The notes under the pieces were generated by a model, which saw only the letters and a list, made by a program, of their open reading frames with translations, was not told where the DNA came from and ran no database searches. The translations under genes were made by a program, and so were the position numbers. DNA of 8,747 nt. Source: Halieaceae bacterium (GTDB taxonomy: Bacteria > Pseudomonadota > Gammaproteobacteria > Pseudomonadales > Halieaceae). How positions within the stretch are numbered: position 1 is the stretch's first letter; every line of letters starts with the position of its first letter. Positions 1 through 6,008 of this stretch are shown here, in pieces. Location of the stretch: positions 1,757 to 10,503 of the forward strand of contig QXYP01000358.1 in the NCBI GenBank assembly GCA_009886815.1. Direction: 5' to 3'.

Positions 1-885
1 CGCCTAGATATTCCAGGAGGCCCTGGGGGCCCTCCCTTGGTTGCCTCGGATAGTCGCAGCGAGAGCAAGTTTACAGGTGCTGTGACGCTGCAGTGGGACG
101 TCAGTGATAGCGCGATGCTCTATGCGAACTACTCACAAGGGCATAAGACCGGTGGCTTCAGTGATCGAATCGAGGGGCCTGAAGCAAATTTTGAGTATGA
201 CGATGAAAACGTGGACTCTTTTGAAGTCGGGGCGAAGGCCTCGCTACTTGATGGGGCTCTGGCGCTGAACGTAGCACTTTACCGAATAGATATTGAGGGG
301 CTGCAGCTTTCCACGCAGATACCGGGTGAGATACCCGCATTTTCGGTTTCAAATGCCGCGGATTCCACCAGTCAGGGTATCGAATTTGACTCGACATGGG
401 CCCTCAACAGCGTATGGACTCTGGGGGCGAACTTTGCCTACACCGACGCCGAGTACGACTCTTTCCCCGGTGCAGAGTGTTATCCAGGTACTCCAGTGGT
501 TCCAGACGCTGAGACTGGGACCTGTAACCTAGCGGGTTTGCCACTCATTTTCGCACCTGAGGTGAAAGCTGCGCTGTTCGCGGATTTTCAGGTTGATGAT
601 GTCTTTGCGGGGTGGGGTGTCGGGGGGCGACTCGATATTTCTTACTCCGACGACTTTTACACGGACATCTCTTACCAAGATAACGTACTAACCGAGTCGT
701 TCACGCTCTATAACGCCGTGCTGCGCTTGGTTTCTCCTTCCGAGAACTGGACCGTCTCCCTCATAGGAAAGAATCTTAGCAACGAGGATTATTGCGCATG
801 GTGCATTCCCTCGGGTCCTAACATCCTAGCGGCCATGAACCCTCCCAGAGAGATTGCTATTCAGTTCCGAGCTAGATTCGACTGA
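1..885 (+). CDS. TonB-dependent outer-membrane receptor, C-terminal part (5' end outside window)
   Basis: This is the C-terminal 294 residues of a TonB-dependent receptor, an outer-membrane beta-barrel that takes up large or scarce substrates using energy from TonB/ExbBD. The reading frame is open from the first base, so the gene begins upstream; the TTG at 37 is an internal codon, not a start. Family signs are the LYANYSQGHKTGGF strand-loop (codons from about 118), the alternating hydrophobic/aromatic barrel strands, the NFAYTDAEYDS strand, the VSLIGKNLSNEDY strand and the terminal PPREIAIQFRARF strand. It aligns co-linearly with the C-terminal part of the second receptor at 6009-8477. Two Cys pairs lie in likely loops: TGT codons at 478 and 523, and a CAWC motif with TGC at 793 and 802. 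The last residue is Asp after Phe, whereas most barrel proteins end in Phe. No terminator is visible before the GST gene 41 nt downstream, so it is probably the first visible gene of the operon. The substrate is not identifiable. Confidence 0.93.
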   Translation, partial: RLDIPGGPGGPPLVASDSRSESKFTGAVTLQWDVSDSAMLYANYSQGHKTGGFSDRIEGPEANFEYDDENVDSFEVGAKASLLDGALALNVALYRIDIEGLQLSTQIPGEIPAFSVSNAADSTSQGIEFDSTWALNSVWTLGANFAYTDAEYDSFPGAECYPGTPVVPDAETGTCNLAGLPLIFAPEVKAALFADFQVDDVFAGWGVGGRLDISYSDDFYTDISYQDNVLTESFTLYNAVLRLVSPSENWTVSLIGKNLSNEDYCAWCIPSGPNILAAMNPPREIAIQFRARFD

Positions 886-913
886 GTCACGTCTGATTTT
901 TTCTTAATGCCGG

Positions 914-919
914 TAAGGA
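914..919 (+). promoter_or_regulatory. Ribosome binding site of the first GST gene
   Basis: TAAGGA lies 7 nt upstream of the ATG at 927 and supports that start. With this start the protein has about 15 residues ahead of the first thioredoxin-fold strand (LHLFHSG), slightly longer than in the neighbouring GST. Confidence 0.6.
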
Positions 920-926
920 TTAACTG

Positions 927-1703
927 ATGCCTGTTATTGTGCCAACCAATGAGGAGGTCCTGAGTTACGCGGGCCTCCATCTTTTCCACAGTGGTGTTTC
1001 GAACTGCTCCATGCGTGTTCGCATGGTGCTTGAGGAGAAAGGCCTCGAGTGGGAGAGCCACCACCTCAATATTCTCAAGAAGGAACACATAACGCCTGAA
1101 TACTTCGGCATCAATCCTGCCGGGCTGGTTCCAACATTGGTTAATGATGGCGTGGTTATCATCGAATCTGATGACATTATCGACCATCTCGATGATGCCT
1201 TTCCTGAGCCTCCTCTGAAACCTTCAGATCCTCAGCAGCGGGAACAGATGTACTTCTGGCTTCGCAAGGCTGTCGAGATCCATGTCAAAGCTATCAAGAC
1301 CTTCATCTATGACAGAAGGGTCGGTAAGAATATGGCTCAGAATCTTGAGGAAGAGGAGAAGTACCGCAGTCTGCAGACGAATCGGGAGCTTTTGGAGTTC
1401 CATCGCCGCAGCACTACTACCGGTTTCTCCGCGGACGAGGTGAGTGCAGCAGAGGCAATCATCGATGACTGCTTTCAAACGCTGGATAGGGGTCTGGCAG
1501 AGAGTGAATGGATTGCTGGGGACGCCTTTTCTCTGGCGGACGTAGCGTGGCTGCCGCTGCAGTTTACGCTCGATCTGCTGGCAGGTTACTCATTTGACTC
1601 GTACGACAATATTGCCAAATGGGTCAAGCGTATCGAATCACGGCCCAGTTTCCAGAAGTCAGTAGTCGATTGGTTCCCACCTGAAATGCTGAGGAGTAAA
1701 TAG
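927..1703 (+). CDS. Glutathione S-transferase family protein, Cys-type (first of a pair)
   Basis: This 258-residue cytosolic GST-fold protein is expected to use glutathione in conjugation, thioether or ether cleavage, or reductive dehalogenation. The N-terminal thioredoxin-like domain (about residues 17-92) has strand LHLFHSG, then S25-N-C27-S-M-R, the position where Cys-type enzymes such as tetrachlorohydroquinone dehalogenase (PcpC, SICSMK) carry Ser and the reactive Cys. It also has the cis-proline V68-P69 and E80-S81, which binds the gamma-glutamyl part of glutathione. The helical C-terminal domain contains the usual folding motif as WIAGDAFSLADVAWLPL and has a charged, Glu-rich stretch around residues 135-155. 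Its stop overlaps the next GST start by one base (TAGTG), implying translational coupling. The combination with a second GST, an SDR and an ALDH recalls the lig and iso catabolic clusters. The family call is secure; the reaction and substrate are inferred. A maleylacetoacetate-isomerase-like role cannot be excluded, but the Ser-x-Cys spacing favours the PcpC/LigG-like type. Confidence 0.9.
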   Translation: MPVIVPTNEEVLSYAGLHLFHSGVSNCSMRVRMVLEEKGLEWESHHLNILKKEHITPEYFGINPAGLVPTLVNDGVVIIESDDIIDHLDDAFPEPPLKPSDPQQREQMYFWLRKAVEIHVKAIKTFIYDRRVGKNMAQNLEEEEKYRSLQTNRELLEFHRRSTTTGFSADEVSAAEAIIDDCFQTLDRGLAESEWIAGDAFSLADVAWLPLQFTLDLLAGYSFDSYDNIAKWVKRIESRPSFQKSVVDWFPPEMLRSK

Positions 1704-2509
1704 TGCTGGAGCTTTATCATCACGGATCATCTGTGTGTGCCGCTAAGGTGCGGTTTGCGCTGGCTGAAAAGGGGGTTGGGGTCGATCAATCTCACTACAT
1801 CGATATTCTTGCCGGCGAGCAGTTCACTGATGAGTATCGGGCCATCAATCCTAAAGCGGTGGTGCCATCGCTGGTTCATGACGGCAAGATTCTGAATGAG
1901 TCCACGGTAATATGTGAATATATTGACGACGAATTCTCCGGGCCAGATCTGATTCCATCTGATGCCTATGGTCGCGCACAGATGCGCATGTGGACCAAGG
2001 CTGTCGATGAGCAGCTCCATCCTGCCTGTGGCGAGCTCACCTTCGTTTGCTGCCATCGCCATATTGTTCTCCGTTTGCCGCGCGAGAAGCTGGAAGAGTT
2101 TCTAGAAAGCACCCCGGATCAGTCTGTCACCTCGAAGTGGAAGGCGCGTAAACAGGAAATCGTTCGCGAGGGTTTCAGTGCGCCCGGCATAGGCGACACC
2201 ATTGGGTTGTATTACGACTATCTGGTGAAGATGAACGAAGTGTTGTTACAACAAAAATGGCTAGCCGGAGATGGCTTTTCGCTTGCCGATATCGGCTTGG
2301 CCCCCTACGTGAATCGTCTCGATATGCTAAGCATGTCGGGCATGTGGTCCGGACGCCTGCTAGGGGTTGAGCGCTGGTTCTCTGCCATCAAGGCTCGGCC
2401 TCGTTTCAAGGAGGTATTTCTCGACTGGTGTCCTGAAAAACTCACGGATGACCTTAAAGAATTTGGCACGCAGAGCTGGCCTGAAGTGAAAACAATCATC
2501 GGGCTATAG
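1703..2509 (+). CDS. Glutathione S-transferase family protein, LigF-like (second of a pair)
   Basis: This 268-residue GST-fold protein starts at GTG 1703, one base inside the upstream stop, with GAGGAG at 1691-1696 as ribosome binding site. The thioredoxin-like domain has LELYHHGSSVCAAKVRFAL with S10 and C12 at the active site, cis-Pro V54-P55 in NPKAVVPSLV, and the glutathione-binding E66-S67 in ESTVICEYIDD. The ESTVICEY block, the RAQMRMWTKAVDE helix and a long middle insertion (residues about 112-180, including GELTFVCCHRH and SKWKARKQEIVREGF) match from memory the family that includes LigF, the beta-aryl etherase of Sphingobium, and many unnamed bacterial GSTs. The folding motif appears as WLAGDGFSLADIGLAPY. 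The two GSTs differ in the C-terminal domain, so they probably catalyse different steps, as in the LigF (ether cleavage) and LigG (glutathione lyase) pair or the IsoI/IsoJ pair. The specific activity is an inference; the general GST assignment is firm. Confidence 0.9.
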   Translation: MLELYHHGSSVCAAKVRFALAEKGVGVDQSHYIDILAGEQFTDEYRAINPKAVVPSLVHDGKILNESTVICEYIDDEFSGPDLIPSDAYGRAQMRMWTKAVDEQLHPACGELTFVCCHRHIVLRLPREKLEEFLESTPDQSVTSKWKARKQEIVREGFSAPGIGDTIGLYYDYLVKMNEVLLQQKWLAGDGFSLADIGLAPYVNRLDMLSMSGMWSGRLLGVERWFSAIKARPRFKEVFLDWCPEKLTDDLKEFGTQSWPEVKTIIGL

Positions 2510-2528
2510 AGGTGAGGACTATTTAATT

Positions 2529-3284
2529 ATGGATAGACTGAAGGACAAAGTTGCCGTAGTGACCGGCGCTGCTCAGGGAATCGGAGCGGCCTATGCGAAA
2601 GGGCTGGCATCACAGGGCGCACTTGTCGTCGTATGTGATCTTGCCGATACCTCATCAGTAGTTGATGAGATCAACGGAGAGGGCGGTTCAGCGATGGGTG
2701 TCAGCGCTGATGTCACTGACGACGACTCACTGAAAAACCTGGTAGCCGAGGTTGAGGGGCACTTTGGGCCCATCGAAATTTTGATCAACAACGCTGCGAT
2801 CTTTGCATCCATCCAATTTAAACCGTTTACTGAGCTAAGTAACGAAGAGTGGGATGCGGTAATGAGGGTGAACGCACGTGGGCCGTTTCAGGCCACCAAG
2901 GCGATGCTTCCCAGTATGCAGAAGAACGGCCGTGGCAAGATCATTAACATCTCATCTGGCACGTTCCTGCGAGGGGCGCCTATGTTCTGCCATTACGTGG
3001 CCTCTAAAGGTGCTGTGGTGGGCCAAACACGAGCCCTATCGCGAGAGCTCGCGGCCAGTAACGTCTATGTGAACTGTATCATGGTCGGACTCACGGAGAG
3101 TGAAGGCGTGGCGGCGAGTAAGCAATATGATATGGCGCGCTCGGCGAACGAGAATATGCGTGCGTTCCAGCGCGATATGATGCCGGACGATCTGCTGGGA
3201 ACTGTCTACTTTCTTGCCAGTGAAGACAGCGATTTTATTTCTGGTCAGTGCATCAATGTGGATGGTGGCGCGCTGAACTACTGA
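2529..3284 (+). CDS. NAD(P)-dependent short-chain dehydrogenase/reductase (classical SDR)
   Basis: This 251-residue classical SDR oxidises an alcohol or reduces a carbonyl. The cofactor motif is T12-G-A-A-Q-G-I-G19 and the structural motif is N87-N-A-A. The catalytic tetrad is N115, S143, Y156 and K160 (HYVASK), with the usual 13-residue Ser-to-Tyr distance. Asp37 at the end of the second strand (VVVCDL) indicates preference for NAD(H) over NADP(H). The C-terminal FISGQCINVDGG motif is typical. One oddity is that the usual Pro-Gly after the sixth strand is Val186-Gly187 (VNCIMVGLTESEG). Length is normal for the family. A GAGG-type ribosome binding site lies at 2514-2517 before ATG 2529, in the 19-nt gap after the second GST. 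In context it could oxidise a hydroxyl on the substrate or on a glutathione adduct, like LigD or IsoH, handing an aldehyde or ketone to the adjacent aldehyde dehydrogenase. That role is inferred. Confidence 0.92.
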   Translation: MDRLKDKVAVVTGAAQGIGAAYAKGLASQGALVVVCDLADTSSVVDEINGEGGSAMGVSADVTDDDSLKNLVAEVEGHFGPIEILINNAAIFASIQFKPFTELSNEEWDAVMRVNARGPFQATKAMLPSMQKNGRGKIINISSGTFLRGAPMFCHYVASKGAVVGQTRALSRELAASNVYVNCIMVGLTESEGVAASKQYDMARSANENMRAFQRDMMPDDLLGTVYFLASEDSDFISGQCINVDGGALNY

Positions 3285-3309
3285 ATCAGTCAGCAGTGGA
3301 GCTCAGAGC

Positions 3310-4752
3310 GTGACGACAGACGATCAGCAAGCCCTAGGACACTGGATCAACGGTGAGCATTGTACCTCGGCCGGAGGTGCGACTTTTACCGTATTCAATC
3401 CCAGCGATGACAGCCCATTTTCGGTGGTGGCCGAGGGATCAGCGGTAGAGATGGATCTTGCGGTCCAGGCTGCTCATGACGCCTTTCAGACATACCGACA
3501 TACGTCGGTGAACGAGCGAGAACGCTGGCTGGCTAATGCGGCCGCAATGCTGGAGGAGCGAAAAGCAGAATTTGTCGATTTGTTGATAGACGAAGCGGGT
3601 TCCACTATTTCCAAAGCGCAATTTGAAACGGGCAAAGCGGTGAGCTTTATTCGTGCTGCCATTGGCATGGTAAGACAGGTAAGCGGCAAGACGTTGCCCA
3701 GTGATTATCCGGGCCGGATTAGCCTGACCTGGCGTGAGCCCCGCGGTGTGGTTGCTGTCATTACGCCCTTCAATGTTCCGCTCATCAAAGCGAGTCGCCT
3801 TTGTGCCAACGCGCTGGCAACGGGTAGTACTGTGGTAATGCTCCCTTCGGAGCACACGCCGGTGATCGCACTTAAGTTTGCGGAATTACTCTCAGAGGCT
3901 GGTTTCCCTGACGGTGCAGTCAATGTTGTAGCGGGCGACGGCTACACGATCGGCGACTCCCTGGTGACCCACCCGCTGGTGAGGTCAGTAACCTTTACTG
4001 GTTCTACAGTAGTGGGGAAACACATCCAGCAGTTGTGTGCACGCGATAACAAGCATGTGACGCTGGAGCTGGGCGGCAAGAATCCTCTGGTGATTTTGAA
4101 CGACGCAACGCTATCAGATGCCGTGCAAGGCGCGGTGCGCGGTATGTTTATGCATCAGGGGCAGGCCTGCATCAGTTCAAGTCGGATCTATGTGCAGAAG
4201 GGCATATACCCCGAATTTATCAAAGCGTACACAGGCGCCGTGTCCAAGCTGGGTGTGGGTGATCTGCGTGACCCCGCGACGATTATTGGGCCGATTATCA
4301 GCGATCGGCAGCGCGAACGGATCAAGCGGCACATCAGGGATGCGCAGGACAAAGGTGCGAATATCGTGGTCGGTGGAGACTGGGAGGGCAATCGCTGCCA
4401 CCCTACGGTTTTAACCAATGTGACAGAGGACATGGAATGTCACGCAGAAGAGACTTTTGGTCCTGTGGTCAGCGTCTATCAGGTCGAAGATTTGGATGAA
4501 GGTCTCGTCGCGGCCAATAACTCTCGCTACGGATTGAGTTCCGCGATTTATACGAATGACTTTAATAGCGCGCTGCGCTACGCGCGCGCTATTGAGTCGG
4601 GCATGGTCCATGTGAATGGGCCCTCTGTGACTGATGAAGCTCATGTGCCTTTCGGGGGTGTTGGTGACAGCGGCTTTGGGCGAGAGGGTACGGAAGCCGA
4701 TATCGACGCACTCACGGAGCTGAAGTGGGTAACCATGCAGACGAAGACTTAG
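3310..4752 (+). CDS. NAD(P)-dependent aldehyde dehydrogenase, aromatic-aldehyde (vanillin/benzaldehyde DH-like) type
   Basis: This 480-residue soluble aldehyde dehydrogenase oxidises an aldehyde to a carboxylic acid. All catalytic residues are visible: N155 in TPFNVPL, general base E253 in LELGGKNPL, nucleophile C287 in HQGQACISSSRI, and E381/F383 in EETFGPVV. FTGS at 229-232 is the cofactor loop. The EAGSTISKAQFE segment (about 95-106) and the HQGQ before the Cys are features I associate with the vanillin/benzaldehyde-dehydrogenase-like group, so an aromatic or other bulky aldehyde is plausible. One oddity is the KPSE motif, whose Lys normally holds the adenosine ribose of NAD(P): it reads M177-L178-P-S-E (codon 178 is CTC at 3841). 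The start is GTG at 3310 with TGGAG at 3297-3301. It sits 25 nt after the SDR, consistent with successive alcohol and aldehyde oxidation steps. Enzyme class is secure; substrate is not. Confidence 0.93.
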   Translation: MTTDDQQALGHWINGEHCTSAGGATFTVFNPSDDSPFSVVAEGSAVEMDLAVQAAHDAFQTYRHTSVNERERWLANAAAMLEERKAEFVDLLIDEAGSTISKAQFETGKAVSFIRAAIGMVRQVSGKTLPSDYPGRISLTWREPRGVVAVITPFNVPLIKASRLCANALATGSTVVMLPSEHTPVIALKFAELLSEAGFPDGAVNVVAGDGYTIGDSLVTHPLVRSVTFTGSTVVGKHIQQLCARDNKHVTLELGGKNPLVILNDATLSDAVQGAVRGMFMHQGQACISSSRIYVQKGIYPEFIKAYTGAVSKLGVGDLRDPATIIGPIISDRQRERIKRHIRDAQDKGANIVVGGDWEGNRCHPTVLTNVTEDMECHAEETFGPVVSVYQVEDLDEGLVAANNSRYGLSSAIYTNDFNSALRYARAIESGMVHVNGPSVTDEAHVPFGGVGDSGFGREGTEADIDALTELKWVTMQTKT

Positions 4753-4761
4753 GTTACACGC

Positions 4762-5286
4762 ATGGAGACCTGGCGCCGTACCGGAGGTGAAATTCCTGAA
4801 TTCGAGGTCAACCTGCTTGCTGGCGGAGTATGGCGCAGTCGAGAGGTGGTGGCAGCAGGGCGCTTTACCTTACTGAACGTTTATCGCGGTAAGTGGTGTC
4901 ACCAGTGCGCACGTCACCTGAAGGAATTGGACCTACTGGTTCCCGAGTTTGCGAATCGCGGTGTAGCCGTGGTGGCTGTAAGTGCTGACACCCGGGAGCG
5001 CGCGTTAGAATTTTACAAAAAACTAGATCTCCAAAGTCTTCGGGTGGGCTACGAAATGCCGATCGATAAAGCGCGAGAGCTCGGGGTGTTTGTGTCCTCA
5101 AAAGCGAAAGAAGAAGAGATGTCTCTTTTTTGTGAGCCTGCGCATTTTCTGATCGGTACTAATCACAAGGTGTTCGCGTCGTGGATTTCCTCTTGTGCAT
5201 TCGCCCGAGCCAAGCCTCAGGGCATCCTAGAATATGTGGACTTTATCGGCGATAAGGTGAATAAGGTCCCTCGGGGCTCTGCTTGA
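4762..5286 (+). CDS. Peroxiredoxin-like (AhpC/TSA-type) thioredoxin-fold protein with CxxC
   Basis: This 174-residue protein has the AhpC/TSA-related thioredoxin fold. The motif YRGKWCHQCARHLKEL (residues 41-56) matches the FYRGxWCPYC signature of a peroxiredoxin-like subfamily, with C46 and C49 forming a CxxC. Other family features are an early IPEFEVN segment, the GVAVVAVSADTRERALEF strand-helix, the EPAHFLIG strand (residues 124-131) with a preceding C123, and a tail SSCAFARAKPQGILEYVDFI resembling the FARPxPEDIL ending of this group. No signal peptide is visible, so it is probably cytosolic. The start is ATG 4762, only 9 nt after the ALDH stop, with a weak AGG as ribosome binding site, so translation may be coupled. 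It is the last gene of the apparent operon. It could reduce peroxides or disulfides, or resolve glutathione mixed disulfides formed by the Cys-type GSTs; the latter is speculation. His-Gln between the cysteines replaces the commoner Pro-Tyr. Confidence 0.85.
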   Translation: METWRRTGGEIPEFEVNLLAGGVWRSREVVAAGRFTLLNVYRGKWCHQCARHLKELDLLVPEFANRGVAVVAVSADTRERALEFYKKLDLQSLRVGYEMPIDKARELGVFVSSKAKEEEMSLFCEPAHFLIGTNHKVFASWISSCAFARAKPQGILEYVDFIGDKVNKVPRGSA

Positions 5287-5376
5287 GGCCGTTGGCACGA
5301 CGGGTGACTAGCACGACCGCAAATAGCCTCGAATGGACGGAGCGCCCATGTAGCGCAGGCTCTGTGAAAAAGAATT

Positions 5377-5396
5377 TGACGCTCTTCTCCGCGTCA
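5377..5396 (-). terminator. Candidate hairpin terminator at the end of the minus-strand gene
   Basis: TGACGC at 5377-5382 and GCGTCA at 5391-5396 form a 6-bp stem with an 8-nt loop. Read on the minus strand, the stem contains the gene's own TGA stop (5396-5394) and is followed by AAATTCTTTTTC, a T-rich tail. The T run is broken and the stem is short, so this is a moderate-to-weak intrinsic terminator candidate. On the plus strand there is no T run directly after it, so it does not convincingly end the operon at 1-5286. Confidence 0.35.
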
Positions 5397-5714
5397 GGCT
5401 TCTGTTTTAACTACTTTGCACCGCAGTTCGGGCAGCGCCTCAACTCTTGAGTCATCGCAGTAAAAGATTGCGTCGATCTGGTGATTCTCACATAAAGCCG
5501 GAAGCTCTGAAGGGTAGCGGAGCTGCGCATGTCCGAGCTGGCTGCGGTGACTCCATGGTTCCTCGTCAATGAAGAACAGCACGTCGTATTCGCCCTCGCT
5601 CTGTAGGCGGTTATAAAGTTTGTACTCCCGTGGTTCAGCACCCAAGATAATGGCGCGCCGGGGCTTGTATCTGAGACCCGCCAGCACGCTTAAAACCCTT
5701 CCAATCTGCTTCAT
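5394..5714 (-). CDS. Small stand-alone Rossmann-like domain protein (CoA-binding/FlaA1 N-terminal-domain-like)
   Basis: This 106-residue protein is read from ATG at 5714 on the minus strand, with GGGAG a few bases upstream. A TTG four codons earlier (5726) lacks a ribosome binding site. It has strand RRAIILGAEPREYKLYNRL (about 19-37), then YDVLFFIDEEPW (43-54) and ELPALCENHQIDAIFYCDD (70-88). This beta-alpha-beta order with an FIDDxP-like turn recalls the N-terminal nucleotide-binding domain that precedes the epimerase/dehydratase domain in polysaccharide-biosynthesis proteins. Here nothing follows it, and the Gly-rich loop is G25-A-E-P-R rather than GxGxxG. The N-terminal tail is basic (MKQIGRVLSVLAGLRYKPRR) and could contact a membrane or nucleic acid. 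No signal peptide is convincing. It points away from the operon and diverges from the second receptor. It could be a degenerate remnant or a small sensor; I cannot assign a function. The coherent strand pattern argues that it is a real gene. Confidence 0.65.
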   Translation of the reverse strand: MKQIGRVLSVLAGLRYKPRRAIILGAEPREYKLYNRLQSEGEYDVLFFIDEEPWSHRSQLGHAQLRYPSELPALCENHQIDAIFYCDDSRVEALPELRCKVVKTEA

Positions 5715-5830
5715 TGGCTCCCCCAATCGGTTGTAAACCGTCGTCCAAGCAGCATGTCAGCGTTGAAATTATGCGCTCTTGTCTGAAATAGAAAGTTCAC
5801 GATTCGAGAATAGTGAGGGCTCGTGGAAGG

Positions 5831-5846
5831 ATATTATCAACAATAT
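5831..5846. repeat. Short inverted repeat ATATT-N6-AATAT, possible operator
   Basis: Five-base arms at 5831-5835 and 5842-5846 are exact inverse complements with a 6-nt spacer, about 170 nt before the receptor start. Such short AT-rich repeats arise often by chance, so an operator role is only a possibility. Confidence 0.2.
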
Positions 5847-5994
5847 GCCTAACAATTAGAGTCGTCCTGAGACTTGGCTAAACCTTTAGAAGCGAGACCT
5901 CAATCCGTTCTCTACTGATTGGAATGTTCCACGGTAGGGGATCAGGCGGGCACAACTTTTCGGCGAAAACTAAAGGCATATAGTATAAGAATAA

Positions 5995-6000
5995 AAGGAG
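5995..6000 (+). promoter_or_regulatory. Ribosome binding site deciding the start of the second TonB receptor
   Basis: AAGGAG lies 8 nt before ATG 6009. This fixes the start at 6009, where the signal peptide begins. The frame is also open from a TTG at 5919, but that would put 30 hydrophilic residues in front of the signal peptide. Confidence 0.85.
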
Positions 6001-6008
6001 ACGGAGAC

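Larger units (their letters stand above)
5715..6008. promoter_or_regulatory. Divergent intergenic leader upstream of the second TonB receptor
   Basis: These 294 nt separate the minus-strand small gene from the receptor at 6009 and must carry the promoters of both. The region is visibly more AT-rich than the genes. AT-rich hexamers TATAGT (5979-5984) and TATAAG (5984-5989) resemble -10 elements, but they lie within about 30 nt of the start codon and I see no good -35 at the right distance. An imperfectly placed inverted repeat ATATT-N6-AATAT occupies 5831-5846 and might be an operator. I see no Fur box, riboswitch or tRNA-like structure. Confidence 0.4.

Noticed and set aside
886..926. T-rich stretch after the first receptor as a terminator
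   Set aside because: There is a run of T but no GC-rich stem before it, so it does not support separation of the receptor from the GST operon.
861..1187. Minus-strand open frame across the receptor/GST junction
   Set aside because: It overlaps two well-supported genes and looks like a chance frame; composition and pattern do not resemble a folded protein.
3439..3855. Minus-strand open frame of 138 codons
   Set aside because: It is antisense to the aldehyde dehydrogenase, including its catalytic Asn motif, and has no coherent protein features or ribosome binding site that I can see.
5979..5989. TATAGT/TATAAG as a sigma-70 -10 element for the second receptor
   Set aside because: No reasonable -35 is found 16-18 nt upstream, so I mention it only within the leader entry rather than as a promoter.
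5919..6008. In-frame upstream extension of the second receptor from a TTG codon
   Set aside because: It would place 30 hydrophilic residues before a clear signal peptide, and there is a strong AAGGAG 8 nt before ATG 6009.
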